Shown here in pieces: positions 35,901 to 43,367 of a DNA stretch of 64,000 nt. The notes under the pieces were generated by a model that made no database searches, had not been told where the DNA came from, and saw only the letters and a program-made list of their open reading frames with translations. The position numbers were made by a program, and so were the translations under genes. Each line of letters starts with the position of its first letter. The first letter of the stretch is position 1. Origin of the DNA: Saccharopolyspora erythraea NRRL 2338 (GTDB lineage: Bacteria > Actinomycetota > Actinomycetes > Mycobacteriales > Pseudonocardiaceae); the NCBI RefSeq assembly GCF_000062885.1, contig NC_009142.1:4763584-4827583 (forward strand), written 5' to 3'.

Positions 35901-38900
35901 CGCGTCGAGCTCGCCGTCGAGCCGGAAGACTTCCTGCACGGCGTAGACGTCGGGGGCCTGGTCGTCGTAGAGGGCGTGGAACAGCAGGCCCTCCTGCAAC
36001 GGGGCCAGCGGCAGTATCTCGCGGACCGGACCGTGCTGCTCCAGCTGCTCGATCTGGCTCTGCGACAGCGCCACCAGCGGCACGTCCGACGGGGTGAGCC
36101 CGGCGTCGGCGGTCTGCTCGGCGAGCAGGCGCAACGCCTCCAGCCACGCGTCGACCAGCTCGGCCACGCGGTCCTCGTCGAGCAACGCACCGGCCCACGT
36201 GCAGGTGATCCGCAGCCGCGGCCCCGACGGGTGTTCCTCGGTGATCGCGTCTATCTCCAGCGGGTACGACAGCGGCAGCCCGGCGTCGGCTCCGCCGCCC
36301 AGTGCCGAGCCGTCGGCCGCCCAGTCGGCGGCGGCCTCCCCGCCGCCGAAGCGGCCGAGGTAGTTGAATCCGATCTGCGGCGCGGGGTGCGCGGGCAGCG
36401 ACTCCCGCAGGATGCCGTAGCCGATGCCGTTGTCCGGCACGCCGCGCAGCTGCTCCTTGACCCGCTTGAGCACGCGGGCCCGGGTCCGGCCGTCGGCCAG
36501 CTCGTCCACGCCGCGCACGCCGGAGTCCAGGGGCACCGGGTAGGCGCTGGTGAACCAGCCCACGGTCCGGGAGAGGTCAAGCCGCTCGGCGATCTCCTCG
36601 CGGCCGTGGCCCTCCAGCTCGACCACGACGGCGGACTCCCCGGTGTCCCAGCGGCGCTGCACGTCGGCGAGACCGGTGGCCAGGCCGGCCAGCAGCACCT
36701 CGTTGGCGCGGGCGCGAACGGCCGCGGCGACGTCGGTGAGCAGCTTGCCGGTCAGCTCCGCGGGCAGTTCGCGGGTCAGGGTGCGGGCGGAGCCGCGCAC
36801 GTCGCGAGTGAAGTCCAGGGCCAACCCGCCGAAGGGCGTGGACTCGTGCGAGGTGATGTCGGTCCACATCGGCAGCTCACCCTGCCTGCCCGCCGCGGAG
36901 TCGCGCAGCACGTGCGCCCAGTGGCGGAACGACGTGCCGACCGGTTCCAGCCGCACCGGCCGTCCGGCCCGCACCGACTCCCAGGCCGCGCGCAGGTCGG
37001 ACACCAGGACGTCCCAGCTGACACCGTCCACCGCGAGGTGGTGCACGAGCACGACCAGCCGGCCCGGCTCCTCGCCCGCGTCGAGCCAGCAGACCCGCAA
37101 CACGCGGCCCGCGGCCGGGTCCAGCGCGGCTCGGGCTCGCTCGGTCTCCTGCTCCACCGCCTCGGCCATGTCGATGTCGCGCGCGTCCGCACGACGCACG
37201 AATCCGGTGCCGACCTCGGGCGAGATCACCAGCCGGCCGGACTCCAACCGCATCCGCAGCACGTCGTGGTGGGCCACCAGCGCGTGCACGGCGGCCCCGA
37301 GGTCCGCCTCGGTCATCGCGGCGGGAGCCCGCAGCACCATCGACTGGAAATAGCCGCGGATGTCGCCGCCGCGTTCCAGCAGGCCGCGCATGATCGGCGT
37401 CAGCGGCACCGCACCGTTCGGCTCCCACACCGGCACGGTGTCGGTGGCGGCGGTCTGGCGGGTGGCGACCGCGGCCAGCCGCGCCACGCTCTTGTGCTCG
37501 AAGACGTCGCGAGGCGTGAGCACCAGCCCGGCCTTGCGGGCGCGGCTGACGAGGCGGATCGCGACGATGCTGTCCCCGCCGAGGTCGAAGAACCCTTCGT
37601 CCACCCCGAAGTCCGACACCCCGAGCACCTCGGCGAACAGCTCCGCGAGCTGGTGCTCCTGCGGCGTGCGCGGACCGCGTGCGGCCTCCCGCGCCACCGG
37701 TGCGGGGAGCCGTTCGCGGTCGACGGAACCGCCCGCGTCGCGCGGCATTTCCTCCAGCAGCACGAAGTCCTGTGGAACCAGGTAGGACGGCACCCGGCGT
37801 TCGAGGTAGGCGCGCAGGTCGGCCACCCGCACCGATCCGGCCACCACGTAGGCGATGAGACCGCTGTCGCCGCCGGCCACGAAGGCCTCGGCCACGGCGG
37901 GGTGCACGGCCAGCTCGTCCCGCACCCGGCGGGCGTCCAGACGGATGCCGCGGACCACGACCTGCCCGGCATCGGCCACGTGGATCCGCTCCTCCGGCGC
38001 GAGGAGCTCGAGCTCGGTGAGCCGCGCGTCCGGCGTCGCCGCGGCCGAGCGCAGCAACGCGGCCAGTCGCTCCCACAGCAGCTCAACGCCCTCGCGTTCG
38101 AAGAGGTCGGTGCTGTACTCGATGATCCCGTCGGCACCCGCAGGCGCGCCGTCCTCGCCGTGGTGCTCCCGCAACCGCAGGTCGAGGTCGAACTTGGCCA
38201 CGCCGATGGACACCTCGTCCACCTCGGCCCGCGCGTCCGGGAAGTCGGGCCTGGCCCCGGCGAGCGTCTCGAAGGTCAGCATCACCTGGAACAGCGGGTG
38301 GTGCGACAGCGACCGCGCCGGGTTGACCGCCTCCACGACGCGGTCGAACGGCACGTCCTGGTGGGCGAACGCGGCGAGGTCGGTTTCCCGCACCCGCGCC
38401 AGCAGCTCCCGGAAGGTCGGGTCACCCTGCGTCCTGGTGCGCAGCACCAGGGTGTTGACGAAGTACCCGACCACGTCGTCCACATCGGATGAACCGCGGC
38501 CCGCCACCGGAGTGCCGAGCGGGATGTCCGCACCGGCTCCGAGCCTGGTCATCAGCGCGGCCAGCGCGGCATGGACGACCATGAACGGCGTGGTACCGGT
38601 CGACCGGGCCAGACCCGCCAGCGCGCGGTGCAGCTCGGCGTCCATCCGGACCCGCAGCACGTCGCCGCGGTGGCTCGCGCTCGCCGGACGCGGGTGGTCG
38701 GTGGGCAGCTCGACGAGACCGGGCAGGTCGGCGAGCTCGTCCTGCCAGAAGCGGATCTGCCGGGACAGCGGACTCGTCGGGTCGTCCTCAGCACCCAGCG
38801 CGGCGCGGACGCGCCGCATCTCCGCGGCGTAGCCGGTCGGGAGCTCCACCCACCGCGGCGCGTGACCGTCCAGCCTGGCCCGGTACGCGGCGGACAGGTC

Positions 38901-41111
38901 GGCGACCAGCGGCCGCTCCGACCAGCCGTCGGCCGCGATGTGGTGCATCAGCAGCAGAACCACGTGCTCGCGCGGGCCTGAGGACACCACGCACACCCGG
39001 AACGGGATCTCGTTCAGCAGGTCGAACGGGTGGCGGGCCTGGCGGACCAGCTCGGCCTCGACGTCGGCGGCCTCGACGAACTCGACGTCGACCTCGGTGG
39101 ACGCCAACCGCGGGCGCGGACTGCCGTCGTCCTCGGGGAAGGTCGTGCGCAGGGTCTCGTGCCGCACGGCCACGTCCTGCACGGCCTGCCGCAGGGCGGG
39201 CCGCTCCAGCGGGCCGTCGATCCGCACGACCAGCGGGATGTTGTAGGTGGCGCTGGGGCCTTCCAGCCGGTGCAGGGACCACAGCCCCATCTGCGCGGCC
39301 GAGAGCTCGGCGACGCCCGCCTGCGGCTGCGCGGATTCGGCGAGGCGTTCCGCGCCGGCGAGGCGCTCGGCGAGCGCGGCGACGGTCGGGGCCTCGAAGA
39401 CGTCGCGCACCGAGACCTCGACCCGCATGCCCGACCGGATGCTGCGCACCAGGCGGGTCGCCAGCAGCGAATGCCCGCCGAGCTCGAAGAACCCGTCGTC
39501 GACACCGACCCGCGCCACGCCCAGGGCTTCGGCGAACAGCTCGCACAGCGCCGCCTCCCGCTCGGTGCGCGGTGCCTGCCCGGCGTCGGCGCCGGACCAC
39601 GGGTCCGGGAGGGAGCGGCGGTCGACCTTGCCGTTGGGCGCCAGCGGCATCCGGTCGATCACCGCGAACGACGCCGGCACCATGTGCTCGGGCAGCGCGG
39701 CGGCGGCCCGGCTCCGCAGGGCCTGCACCCCGACCGGCTCGCGGAGCACGACGTGGGCGACGATGGCGCGCTCTCCCGCCGGGGTTTCGCGCACCGTCAC
39801 CGCGGCCTGGGCGACCTCGGCGAAGCCCGCCAGCACCGACTCGATCTCGCCCAGCTCGATGCGGAAACCGCGGATCTTGACCTGGTCGTCGGCCCGGCCC
39901 AGGAACTCCAGCTCCGCGCCGTTCCAGCGCGCGAGGTCGCCGGTGCGGTACATGCGCTCGCCCGGCGCGCCGAACGGGTCGGCCGGGAACCGCTCGGCGG
40001 TCAGCCCCGGACGGCGCAGGTACCCGTGCGCGAGCTGGACGCCAGCCACGTACAGGTCGCCCTGCTCGCCCGGCGCCACCGGCCGCAGCCGCTCGTCGAG
40101 CACGTGCACCCTGGTGTTCCACAGCGGACGGCCGATGGGCAGCGGCCGCGACCCGATGGCCGGGTCGTAATCCCAGTGCGTGACGTCGATGGAGGCTTCG
40201 GTGGGGCCGTAGAGGTGGGCCAGCCGGACGCCCCAGCTCCGCACCACCCTGGCCGCGAGCGCGGGCGGCAGCACCTCGCCCGCCACGAACACCAGCCGCA
40301 GGGCCGGCGACCGCTCGCCGAGGTCGACGTCGGCCGCCACCGCCAGCAGCGACGGCACGAACTGCGCGACGGTCACCCGGTGCCGGTCCACGAAGTCGAT
40401 CAGACGCTCGGGGTCGCGCACGACGTCGGCCGAGGCCAGGCACAGGGTCGCGCCGACGACCAGCGGCAGCCAGATCTCGGTACCCGCCGCGTCGAAGCTG
40501 ATCGCGGTGCGGGCCAGAACGCGGTCGTCGGCGCGCAGCCCGCACGTCTCGGCCTGCCACAGCATGTGGTTGACCACGCCCTCGTGCGGCACGACGACGC
40601 CCTTGGGCCGCCCGGTGGAGCCGGAGGTGTAGATCACGTAAGCGGGATGCCGAGCGGTGGCGCCCGCCAGCGGAGCGTCCACATCGGACTCATCGCTCGC
40701 GAGCTCCTCCACGAGTGCCACGGTGGCCTCGGCCGATGGGAGGCCCGCGGCGATCTCGCCGGTCGTGAGCACCAGTGCGGGCCGCGCGTCGGCGAGCATG
40801 AACGCGATGCGCTCCGCCGGGTAGTCCGGGTCCACCGGCAGGTACGCCGCGCCGGTCTTGAGCACCGCGAGCAGGCTGACGACCAGCTCCGGCGTCCGCG
40901 GCAGCGCCAGCGCCACCACGTCGCCCGGCCGCACGCCGAGCCCGGCCAGCCGGCGGGCGAGCCGGCTCGCCCGCTCGTCGAGCTCGCCGTAGGTCAGCGG
41001 CGGGCCCTCGGACCGGACGGCGACCGCGGCCGGATCCCGGCGCGCGCTGCACTCGACCAGCTCCGCCAGGGTGGCATGCCCGTCCGAGCCGCGCTCCGCC
41101 AGATGATCCAT
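19332..41111 (-). CDS. Giant NRPS, modules 1-8, four of them without a functional A domain
   Basis: 7,259 aa. Order: A1-T1 | C2-(A remnant)-T2-E2 | C3-T3 | C4-A4-T4 | C5-(A remnant)-T5 | C6-(A remnant)-T6 | C7-A7-T7 | C8-A8-T8-E8. Every C and E domain keeps HHxxxDG, and every T domain keeps the phosphopantetheine Ser in GG(H/D/Q)S, so the A-less modules look competent apart from loading. The protein starts directly with an A domain, so there is no starter C domain for N-acylation. ATG chosen with GAGGAG about 9 nt upstream. The predicted SARP-type promoter lies 47-92 nt upstream. Eight modules then pass the chain to the second NRPS through an E8/C9 junction. Family and layout are certain; substrate predictions are by eye. 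Confidence 0.96.
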   Translation of the reverse strand: MDHLAERGSDGHATLAELVECSARRDPAAVAVRSEGPPLTYGELDERASRLARRLAGLGVRPGDVVALALPRTPELVVSLLAVLKTGAAYLPVDPDYPAERIAFMLADARPALVLTTGEIAAGLPSAEATVALVEELASDESDVDAPLAGATARHPAYVIYTSGSTGRPKGVVVPHEGVVNHMLWQAETCGLRADDRVLARTAISFDAAGTEIWLPLVVGATLCLASADVVRDPERLIDFVDRHRVTVAQFVPSLLAVAADVDLGERSPALRLVFVAGEVLPPALAARVVRSWGVRLAHLYGPTEASIDVTHWDYDPAIGSRPLPIGRPLWNTRVHVLDERLRPVAPGEQGDLYVAGVQLAHGYLRRPGLTAERFPADPFGAPGERMYRTGDLARWNGAELEFLGRADDQVKIRGFRIELGEIESVLAGFAEVAQAAVTVRETPAGERAIVAHVVLREPVGVQALRSRAAAALPEHMVPASFAVIDRMPLAPNGKVDRRSLPDPWSGADAGQAPRTEREAALCELFAEALGVARVGVDDGFFELGGHSLLATRLVRSIRSGMRVEVSVRDVFEAPTVAALAERLAGAERLAESAQPQAGVAELSAAQMGLWSLHRLEGPSATYNIPLVVRIDGPLERPALRQAVQDVAVRHETLRTTFPEDDGSPRPRLASTEVDVEFVEAADVEAELVRQARHPFDLLNEIPFRVCVVSSGPREHVVLLLMHHIAADGWSERPLVADLSAAYRARLDGHAPRWVELPTGYAAEMRRVRAALGAEDDPTSPLSRQIRFWQDELADLPGLVELPTDHPRPASASHRGDVLRVRMDAELHRALAGLARSTGTTPFMVVHAALAALMTRLGAGADIPLGTPVAGRGSSDVDDVVGYFVNTLVLRTRTQGDPTFRELLARVRETDLAAFAHQDVPFDRVVEAVNPARSLSHHPLFQVMLTFETLAGARPDFPDARAEVDEVSIGVAKFDLDLRLREHHGEDGAPAGADGIIEYSTDLFEREGVELLWERLAALLRSAAATPDARLTELELLAPEERIHVADAGQVVVRGIRLDARRVRDELAVHPAVAEAFVAGGDSGLIAYVVAGSVRVADLRAYLERRVPSYLVPQDFVLLEEMPRDAGGSVDRERLPAPVAREAARGPRTPQEHQLAELFAEVLGVSDFGVDEGFFDLGGDSIVAIRLVSRARKAGLVLTPRDVFEHKSVARLAAVATRQTAATDTVPVWEPNGAVPLTPIMRGLLERGGDIRGYFQSMVLRAPAAMTEADLGAAVHALVAHHDVLRMRLESGRLVISPEVGTGFVRRADARDIDMAEAVEQETERARAALDPAAGRVLRVCWLDAGEEPGRLVVLVHHLAVDGVSWDVLVSDLRAAWESVRAGRPVRLEPVGTSFRHWAHVLRDSAAGRQGELPMWTDITSHESTPFGGLALDFTRDVRGSARTLTRELPAELTGKLLTDVAAAVRARANEVLLAGLATGLADVQRRWDTGESAVVVELEGHGREEIAERLDLSRTVGWFTSAYPVPLDSGVRGVDELADGRTRARVLKRVKEQLRGVPDNGIGYGILRESLPAHPAPQIGFNYLGRFGGGEAAADWAADGSALGGGADAGLPLSYPLEIDAITEEHPSGPRLRITCTWAGALLDEDRVAELVDAWLEALRLLAEQTADAGLTPSDVPLVALSQSQIEQLEQHGPVREILPLAPLQEGLLFHALYDDQAPDVYAVQEVFRLDGELDAPALRDAAAELLRRHDNLRAGFRYEGLPRAVQVIPDEVELPWTEADLSDVDDKDAAVAELTTADRGRRFDLTRPPLLRFTLIRLGEREHRFVVTNHHILFDGWSMQSLLDELFALYRGGDVERVAPYQDYLAWLAERDRAAGERVWREALDGVEPTLFGGSGDAVVTPEQLVLDLPADFADRLQRWLRSRGLTLNTVVQGGFGLLLARNLDREDVVFGSTVSGRPSELPGVESMVGMFINTLPVRVRLRAGESLGELLSRVQEEQSRLLEHHYLGLNDIQNLLGTGEVFDALTVVENYPHEPGESWTPVPGVEVTGLEDHDATHYPLTLSVVPGRTLRLRFEYRPDLFDRASAERLSRQMLALLHAFVERPDQPVGETGVLAEDERVRAAGRADEVAEEEKTGRAPRTPREEILRGLFCDVLGTTEVSIDDSFFELGGHSLSAIRLLSRLRSMFGVELSLRHLFEQPTVAGLAAQFGDADRTRVVLEPFTRPDPMPLSFAQWRLWFLHELEDDSATYTEPLLLRLSGELDTDALRAAIGDVVARHETLRTVYPETDGTPHQVVLPPESSVPEVEFVRTDEDGLAEHLRDLGRYSFDLSTELPLRVCLFWLGEREHALLLLLHHIASDGWSDAPLSRDLSAAYAARLRGEAPGWAPLPVQYADYALWQRELLGSETDPGSLVSKQLAFWSQNLAGLPERLELPTDRPRPAVASYRGSEVEFAIPADLHRGLVELARQTGTTLFMVVQAALSALLTRMGAGHDIPLGSVIAGRSDEALEELVGFFVNTLVLRTDTSGRPTFRELVGRVRRNDLAAYAHQDVPFERLVEVLNPPRSMAHHPLFQVMVLFQNNAEAELDLPGLRASFHDIGSGSSKFDLDFDFREDYAADGTPLGMAGLIEYATDLFDRDTVAAMGQRLVRLLDAVVADPDRPVDDIDLLSAAERRALMPTVRDADTEARTIPALFAEQVRRTPDATALVFEDQRLTYAELDARANRLARALVERGAGAERVVALALPRSAELVVALLAVLKAGATYLPVDPGYPADRIAFMLADAAPAVVVTDSATELDTEVERLVLDHLDLSGYDANDLGEMAGPDNAAYIIYTSGSTGRPKGVVVPHRNVHRLLTATGHWFGFGGDDVWTLFHSYAFDFSVWELWGPLLHGGRLVVVPHVVSRSPKEFLELLVREGVTVLNQTPSAFYQLAQADRENPEVGDRLALRHVVFGGEALEPSKLDDWYRRHAPDSPRLVNMYGITETTVHVTYFPLEAAHTADPRSPIGEGIPDLGLYVLDNSLRPVPPGVPGELHVSGAGLARGYLGRAGLSAQRFVADPFGAPGTRMYRTGDLVRWNGRGVLEYLGRADDQVKIRGFRIELGEIEARVLSHPAVEQAAVVVREDKPGDKRLVGYVVSAEEIDPAEVRRHVGASLPDYMVPVAVVRLESLPLTANGKLDRKALPAPDLSVLAGGRAPRNQREKILCGLFGDVLEVPGVGIDDSFFDLGGHSLLVTRLVSRIRSAFGAELPLRALFETPTVAGLAERLDGADGARVALRPMPRPERLPLSFVQEGLWFLSRLEGPSATYNVPLVLRLTGELDVDALRAAFADVVAQHESLRTLFPEHGGAPHQVVLPPEQARPVLEVVDVDEAAVGEALREASRHHFDIATELPIRAWLFRLGGDRHALLPLMHHIVSDGWSESLLGNDLATAYAARLRGEAPVFEPLPVQYADYTLWQRELLGSVDDPGSAISRQMAFWAEALRGLPEKIELPTDHPSPAAATYLGDEAPLRLDAELHRAVDEVARATNTTQFMVIQAGVAALLTRMGAGTDIPIGTPVAGRTDEALEDLFGFFVNTLVMRTRTHGDPTFRELLERVRETDLAAFAHQDVPFERIVEAVNPVRSLSHHPLFQVMLTFENFDEVEVGLPGLEVELQDVVAGVAKFAMDIRLQERYAADGSHAGIVGEIEYSTDLFERATVDSFGERLLRLLRSATADPDRRLGELDVLEPGERPAPGARELVLDEAGRPLPAGVVGELHVDSGGGLVATGHRARRRGDRVEVVARKGRYVRLRGIGVSLDEVERILAGAAGVAVTIDDDGQPVAYTTDPAAVRARAESQLPEYAVPSRFVAVDVLPVVDGEIDYAALPALSRRHERRGPRSPREEILCGLFGEVLGLGRPVEPEESFFELGGQSLSAIRLLSRIRATFGVQLSVRSLFTEPTVAGVVGRLDEASAAPRTPLTARQRPDRVPLSFAQQRLWFLSRLEGPSATYNVPLVLRLQGRLDAAALEAAVRDVFDRHESLRTVFPEVDGEPHQHVVGTFPGLRTVEVAPGELDERLAEESRHTFDFTSECPLRATLFRVGADEHVLLLLMHHIATDGGSDEPFARDLSAAYAARRQGQEPQLPPLPVQYADYTLWQREVFGSEDDPESVVSRQIAHWQQALADLPDRLELPTDRPRPAVASYEGEELGFVVPAELHAELLELARKTDTTLFMVVQAALAGLLTRMGAGTDIPIGTPVAGRGDESLEDLVGFFVNTLVLRTDTTGDPTFRELLGRVREADLSAFSHQDVPFERIVEAVNPVRTLSHHPLFQVMMVFENDAESSFAMPGLRARFLDVDMSAARFDLTFHLQERHVGDEPGGIGCDLEFAVDLFDHATVRRLSERFVTLLEALVADPDARLGSVELLDDAERRIVLPPVGERSTRDRGAVAIAGIDPSIVDGAVAPPEELSGSASDLLGWLDWDRIEEVVLPHALLDELCRVAVEQEFLPETLKRLVRFGSDTAGTDLGGFRRHFPEVEVETWRGWEQTGVATTGEPGAERPAPGVAVYVLDEHLRPVPPGVFGEVHVSTPELSEGVENPFGTPGRWMFPTGERARWRADGLLEFRVRESAEQVVEEDRQLSPEEELLRGLFAEILGVDEVGPHDNFFAVGGHSLRATRLTGRIRSALGVELPVRAVFEAPTVAGLAARLAEAGDARPALRRMPLPDRVPLSFAQRRLWFLHRMEGPSPAYNIPLVLRLSGELDVRALRGAFGDVVSRHDSLRTLFAETDGVPHQVVVDREAPFAVLPPSPGGLVDAARYCFDLASELPVRATLFGEDDQRHTLLVLLHHIAADGGSTEPLLRDLASAYAARVGGGAPDWEPLAVQYADYTAWQHELLGSEDDPGSLASTQVEFWCDRLAGLPDRLELPTDRPRPTIASHRGGAVDVRFDAELHAAVTELARSRGVTVFMVLQAGLAAVLSRLGAGTDVPIGTPVAGRSDAALEELVGFFVNNLVLRNDVSGDPSFAELLERVRETNLAAYAHQDVPFERLVEVLNPARSLSHHPLFQVMMTVHDAGAHDLGMPGLHAEVEGLDTGSVTMDLSLELRETSDSDGNPAGIEGDLEFSADLFDARTVEELVERFRRLLAEAVAGPGRPVSALEILAPAEKERFAAWNDTRRPVPEATFVELFEARVRERPGATAIVTASRELTYGELDRRSNALAHRLLDCGAAPETIVAVALPRTPELLVALLAVAKAGAAYLPVDPGHPAERLAHILSDAGPAILVCDEGSRVPAPESTRRVLVGDEERADAPSAVRDGRQLAYVIYTSGSTGRPKGVQVSRAGLDNFLASMHEDAGLAQDERMLAVTTVSFDIAALELYLPLVSGATVVLADEDAVRDPRALGELIERAGVGHVQATPSLWQSLVSEVPERVRGLRMLVGGEALPAALAGRMLELGGRVTNLYGPTETTIWSAAATVTGGGEVPPIGGPIANTAVHVLDAALRPVPPGVVGELYIGGRGVARGYANRPGLTAERFVADPFGAPGERMYRTGDLARWRRDGRLEYVARVDDQVKVRGFRIELGEIEACLAAHPRVAQAAAAVRGADEDKRIVAYAVAAAGEVVDSGALRDRARKHLPEYMVPSAFVVLDELPLTPNGKLDRKALPDPDFSGTGRAPRDERERVLCAMFGEVLGVDGVGIDDGFFELGGHSLLATRLVSRVRGELGVELPVRELFVNPTVAGLAGTLDAAGGARRGPAPGPRPARVPLSFAQYRLWFLHRLEGPSATYNMPFVLRLSGELDVPALEAALNDVVGRHESLRTVFPDSDGTPYQLVLDPAEARVDFAVGAGDPEAELAEAARAAIEIGTELPIRAALWSAGAQEHTLLLLLHHIAGDGWSQGPLLRDLSEAYAARIRGEAPRWTPLPVQYADYALWQRDVLGSEDDPASVLAGEIGFWRSALAGLPERTELPTDHPRPAVASHRGDLLEFTFGTELHAAVTELARSRGTTVFMVLQAGLAALLSKLGAGGDVPIGTPVAGRTDPALDDLVGFFVNNLVLRNDVSGNPTFAELLDRVRQTNAAAYAHQQVPFERLVEVLNPARSLSHHPLFQVLLDLQAAGAAPELTGLRAEVEGAETGVAKFDLSFSLEESAAGLEGIVEYATDLFERKTVRGLVERFERLLTAVAADPDTRVGDIDLLAADERTRLLATWNDTARDIEPRSFPDLFAEQVRRAPDAPAVAFDGAELDYAELDRRANRLARWLITRGAGPERLVGVALPRSADLVVALLAVLKSGAAYLPIDLSYPVERIRFMLDDGRPEFVITDVASADSLADAGVRLVLLDGDDTTEALPGLPATEVTAAERGVLAPAGAAYVIYTSGSTGRPKGVVVTHGGIVSLLAAQRETLGVDGRSRVLQFAALSFDAAAWEMCMGLLSGACLVLAPAHELLPGEALAELVARQRITHLTLPPTALGVLPDDALPAGTTLVVAGEACPPALVAKWSRDRTMINAYGPTETTVCATMSAPLAGEVVPAIGGPITNARVYVLDAGLRPVPPGTTGELYVAGAGLARGYAGRAGLTAERFVADPFGAAGERMYRTGDLARWSADGVLHYAGRADHQVKVRGFRIELGEVEAALDRHPGVGQVTALVREDNPGDRRLVAYVVPEGARPEPSDLRALAASALPEYMVPSAFVLLDELPLLPNGKVDRRALPAPDFVATSGAAPRTRREEVLCGLFAEVLRVPSVGIDDGFFELGGDSILSLQLVSRARREGLVLSPQDVFAHRTVRKLAVAAGDGGEVEEEAGSGIGEFPATPIMHWLREHTEHFAGFNQSMVLRVPADLGADRLTTAVQALVDTHDALRLRLNPGWRPEVLPRGEVRAADLVRRVDVEGLDDTALAEVVAEHGDAARDRLAPENGAVARFVWFDAGPRAAGRLLVVVHHLAVDGVSWRVLLPDLAIAWHTAGEGLEPVRTSLRRWAQRLAEEAVRPERVRELELWKGVLGEPGARPRPGTEAGELEITIPVEDTRALLTTVPARFHAGVDDVLLVALAVAVLHVRGEDGDRRSDVVVDVESHGREPVVDGDLSRTVGWFTNLHPVRLDPGAVDTGELLAATAALGQVVKQLKEQLREIPDNGIGYGLLRHLNPGTGAELAAYQVPEIGFNYLGRFQGGGDQHDFATTDDLPVPSGRDPRMPLPHAVEVNAVTEDTAEGPRLSATWSWAASLVERGHVERLSRTWAEALRALVVHVEDPDAGGHTPSDLSLDTLSQDEIDELEAELGLE
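23915..27019 (-). other. NRPS module 7: C-A-T, Gly
   Basis: Pocket code D I L Q L G L I W K, the classic glycine code. C motif [10 protein letters not shown] core [11 protein letters not shown] near residue 5312, T with GGHSLLA near 5689. Confidence 0.85.
27020..29239 (-). other. NRPS module 6: C-(degenerate A)-T, no A domain of its own
   Basis: After an intact C domain ([10 protein letters not shown]) about 27250-27720 holds A-domain remnants: part of the central region ([23 protein letters not shown]), an A6/A7-like stretch ([34 protein letters not shown]) and a fragment of A8. The P-loop (A3), the aspartate of A4 and the A10 lysine are gone. T domain keeps GGHSLRA. Confidence 0.85.
29240..31289 (-). 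other. NRPS module 5: C-(degenerate A)-T, no A domain of its own
   Basis: C domain intact ([10 protein letters not shown]). About 29490-29900 is a 130-residue remnant of the A C-terminal half: an A6-like piece (VVGELHV), an altered A8 ([19 protein letters not shown]) and an A10 relic [11 protein letters not shown] in which the catalytic Lys is Glu. T domain GGQSLSA is intact. Confidence 0.87.
31290..34459 (-). other. NRPS module 4: C-A-T, Thr
   Basis: Pocket code D F W N V G M V H K, the threonine code (DFWNIGMVHK). C motif [10 protein letters not shown] core [11 protein letters not shown] near residue 2840, T GGHSLLV near 3232. The only complete module between positions 2 and 6. Confidence 0.85.
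34460..36044 (-). other. NRPS module 3: C-T with A domain completely absent
   Basis: A C domain of the type that accepts D-configured donors ([10 protein letters not shown], following E2) is joined to T (ELGGHSLSA, near residue 2174) by a linker of about 25 residues. The linker piece [11 protein letters not shown] may be the last trace of an A8 motif. Confidence 0.87.
36045..39311 (-). other. NRPS module 2: C-(degenerate A)-T-E, no A domain of its own
   Basis: C domain intact ([10 protein letters not shown]). About 37695-37986 encodes a ~100-residue A relic: altered A8 ([14 protein letters not shown]) and A10 ([10 protein letters not shown], Lys replaced by Ser). T has GGDSIV and an epimerase ([10 protein letters not shown] near residue 1357, [18 protein letters not shown]) follows, so a D-residue is expected although the module cannot load itself. 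Confidence 0.87.
39312..41111 (-). other. NRPS module 1: A-T starter with unusual code
   Basis: Pocket code D A T Q F A L I D K. Nearest codes I know are glutamine DAWQFGLIDK and serine DVWHLSLIDK, but Thr at 239 and Ala at 301 are unusual. Complete A domain ([11 protein letters not shown] near residue 162, [10 protein letters not shown]) and T (GGHSLLA near 545). Best candidate, with A11, for Dap activation, and possibly for loading the A-less modules. Confidence 0.65.
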
Positions 41112-41157
41112 GCCAGCCCACTCCTCGAAAAGAACACAATCCCGCTATTCCGCCGCG

Positions 41158-41203
41158 AGGCTAACCACGACAATTTTCGGGTCGTTATCGTGTCCATTTC
41201 CGG
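41158..41203 (-). promoter_or_regulatory. Predicted SARP-type promoter of the giant NRPS gene
   Basis: Minus-strand heptamers CCGGAAA (41197-41203), CACGATA (41186-41192) and CCCGAAA (41175-41181), each 11 bp apart, then an 11-nt gap and a TAGCCT -10 box (41158-41163). Transcription would start near 41151, leaving a ~40-nt leader with a GAGGAG ribosome site. The same sequence also lies in front of the divergent small gene at 41280. Confidence 0.62.
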
Positions 41204-41279
41204 GCTTCGCGCGCATGCGTGCGACTCTTCCCGGTGCAGTAGCATCCCGCGCCGACGAGCCCTTCGGAGAGGACTTGAA

Positions 41280-41510
41280 ATGGGAAACCTGGACACCGGG
41301 ATCATCAGCCTGCTCATCGCTTCCGGCACGCTGCTGCTCAGTCTGCTGACCCTGGCCCGGATCCAGCGAATGCGGCTCGAGAAGGAGTACCGCCTGCGAA
41401 ACGAGGAGTCCACCCGGATCGCCTCCGAAACACATCAGATGCGCACCGAGCTGAATGCGCTCAAGGAGCAGATCCGGGAGCTGCACAAGCTGCTGACCGA
41501 GGCCGCGTGA
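41280..41510 (+). CDS. Small membrane protein with C-terminal coiled coil
   Basis: 76 aa. Residues about 6-25 are a single hydrophobic helix (IISLLIASGTLLLSLLTLA); the rest is charged and heptad-like (RMRLEKEYRLRNEE, MRTELNALKEQIRELHKLL), so a one-pass membrane protein with a coiled-coil tail. GGAGAGG about 8 nt before the ATG supports translation. Diverges from the giant NRPS across 168 bp that holds the SARP-like repeats and ends 4 bp from the stop of the convergent amidase. Function unknown; no family recognised. Confidence 0.7.
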   Translation: MGNLDTGIISLLIASGTLLLSLLTLARIQRMRLEKEYRLRNEESTRIASETHQMRTELNALKEQIRELHKLLTEAA

Positions 41511-41514
41511 GCGC

Positions 41515-43035
41515 TCAGCCGACCGAAGGCGGGGCGAACTCGGGCGGGAACCACGCCGGGTGCGACCGCTCGAACGCGTGGGCCAGCCGCAGCAACACCG
41601 GCTCGCTCCACGCCCCGGCCATGAACGTGATCCCGATCGGCAGACCGCGCACCGCTCCGGCCGGCACGCTGATCGCCGGGTAGCCGGCCAGCCCCGGCAC
41701 CAGGGCGCTGCCGCGCGCGTCCGGGTCACCGTGGACGTGGTCGATCTTCCACGCCGGCCCGCCGGTGGGCGCGACCAGGGCGTCGAGCCGGTGCTCGGAC
41801 ATGACGGCGTCGATTCCCTCGTCGCGCGCGAGCCTGCGCATGGTGGCCAGCGCCGAGAGGTAGGCCGGGTCCGCGAGGTCCCCGCTGAGCGCGTCGACCA
41901 TCTCCAGCGTCTCCTGGCCGAAGTGCGGCATCTCGGTCTCGGCGTGCTCCCGGTTGTAGGCGATCAGCTCGGCGATGCTGCGCGGGTGCTCACCGGGGGT
42001 CGCGGCCAGGTAGGCGTCGACGTGGTGCTTGACCTCCTGCAACTGGGCGAACATCAGCCCCTCTTCGGACAGCATCCGCGGCAGGCTGGGGATGTCGGCG
42101 CCGTCGACGATGACCGCACCGGCCCCGGCCAGCACCCGGATCGCCTCGTCCGCGACCGCGTCGGCGTGGTCGTCGTAGCCGAAGAACGACTCCCTCGGCA
42201 CGCCGATCCTGACGCCCGAGAGCTCGGCCCCCTCCAGGCAGCCCAGGTAGTCGCGCCGGAACCGGCCGGCGCTCGCACCGGTGGCGGGATCGCGCTCGTC
42301 GACCCCGGTCAGCACGCCGAGCACGGTGGCCGCGTCGGCCACGTTCCGGCACAGCGGCCCGACGGTGTCCAGGCTCCGGACACCGGGGATCATGCCCGCC
42401 CGGCTGGTCAGCCCGACGGTCGGCTTGAGCCCCACCACGCCGTTGACCCCGGCCGGACCGAGGATCGAGCCGATCGTCTCGGTACCCAGGGCGGCGGGGC
42501 CGAGCCCGGCGGCGACCGCCGCCGCCGATCCGGAGCTCGACCCGTGCGGTGACCGGTCGAGCCGGTAGGGGTTGCGGCCCTGGCCGCCACGGGCGCTCCA
42601 ACCGCCGGAACCGCTGATCCAGCCGCTCTTGTTGGTCTTGCCGAGCACGATCGCGCCCGCCTCGATCAGCCTGTCCACCACGGTGGCGTCGCGCTCGGGG
42701 CGCGCACCGAGCAGCGCCGTGGTGCCGTTGGTGGTCCGCAGCCCTCCCGCGGTCTCGAGGTTGTCCTTCACCAGCACCGGGATGCCGTGCAGCGGTCCGC
42801 GCACCTGGCCGCGCCGCTGCTCGGCGTCGCGCTCCTCGGCGATCTCGACCGCTCGCGGGTCGGTCTCCAGCACGGCGCGCAGCCGCGGGCCGCGCAGGTT
42901 GAGCCGATCGATGCGGTCGAGGTGGTATCCGACCAGCTCCACCGCGCTGAGCCGCCGCCCTGCCAGCGCCGACCGCAGCTCGGCGATGCCCGCCGAGGCC
43001 AGCGCGTCGTCGCCGCTTGCACCGGCCGTTCCCAT
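41515..43035 (-). CDS. Amidase signature family enzyme
   Basis: About 506 aa. Amidase signature hydrolase with the Lys-cisSer-Ser triad: Lys in GIPVLVKDNLET (about residue 90), Ser in HGSSSGSAAAVAAG and Ser in LGTETIGSILGPAG. Cuts or transfers amide bonds; exact substrate unknown. Within the cluster it could trim or cap the peptide, or act on an amide side chain. Two Met starts: 43044 and 43035. I chose 43035 because the predicted -10 covers 43044 and would start transcription at about 43035-43037, giving a leaderless message; AGCAGG before 43044 is the counter-argument. Convergent with the small membrane gene. Confidence 0.9.
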   Translation of the reverse strand: MGTAGASGDDALASAGIAELRSALAGRRLSAVELVGYHLDRIDRLNLRGPRLRAVLETDPRAVEIAEERDAEQRRGQVRGPLHGIPVLVKDNLETAGGLRTTNGTTALLGARPERDATVVDRLIEAGAIVLGKTNKSGWISGSGGWSARGGQGRNPYRLDRSPHGSSSGSAAAVAAGLGPAALGTETIGSILGPAGVNGVVGLKPTVGLTSRAGMIPGVRSLDTVGPLCRNVADAATVLGVLTGVDERDPATGASAGRFRRDYLGCLEGAELSGVRIGVPRESFFGYDDHADAVADEAIRVLAGAGAVIVDGADIPSLPRMLSEEGLMFAQLQEVKHHVDAYLAATPGEHPRSIAELIAYNREHAETEMPHFGQETLEMVDALSGDLADPAYLSALATMRRLARDEGIDAVMSEHRLDALVAPTGGPAWKIDHVHGDPDARGSALVPGLAGYPAISVPAGAVRGLPIGITFMAGAWSEPVLLRLAHAFERSHPAWFPPEFAPPSVG

Positions 43036-43042
43036 GATTCCC

Positions 43043-43078
43043 ATATAAACCTGCTTTCGTTATCGGAACCCTATCGAT
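43043..43078 (-). promoter_or_regulatory. Predicted SARP-type promoter of the amidase gene
   Basis: Minus-strand heptamers ATCGATA (43072-43078) and TCCGATA (43061-43067), 11 bp apart, followed after about 11-12 nt by an AT-rich -10 region (TTTATAT, 43043-43049). Same arrangement as the NRPS and thioesterase promoters. Confidence 0.5.
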
Positions 43079-43367
43079 CCCCTGAGAACCGGATGAGAAT
43101 TTCCCCTCCGGCAACTGTTCGCGATGGCAACAGGTCCAGGTCGCGGCGCCATTCGCCCCATTGCACGCCCGATAAATGCCGACTGCCCGGATTTTCGGGG
43201 TGAAACCGACCGGCGAGCGCGGACGTCACTTCGGCAGCGATCCCTTCTGTTGGCCCGTTAGAGTGAACCGCGTGTCGCTCGGGACACACTGGGGGTTCGG
43301 CCTTGGGGGGCCACGCAAAGCGCACGGACAGCTGCTTCTACTGGGGGGAGCAGCAGAAGGAAGACAC
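43079..43367. promoter_or_regulatory. Upstream region of the SARP gene
   Basis: No gene recognised. A possible -10 TAGAGT lies at 43259-43264, giving a ~100-nt leader. One isolated CCCGATA heptamer (43168-43174) on the plus strand lacks an 11-bp partner. A 6-bp inverted repeat (43331-43336 with 43349-43354) lies just before the ribosome site. Confidence 0.3.

Noticed and set aside
43168-43174. CCCGATA heptamer upstream of the SARP gene, suggesting autoregulation
   Set aside because: No partner at 11 or 22 bp and no -10 at the shared distance.
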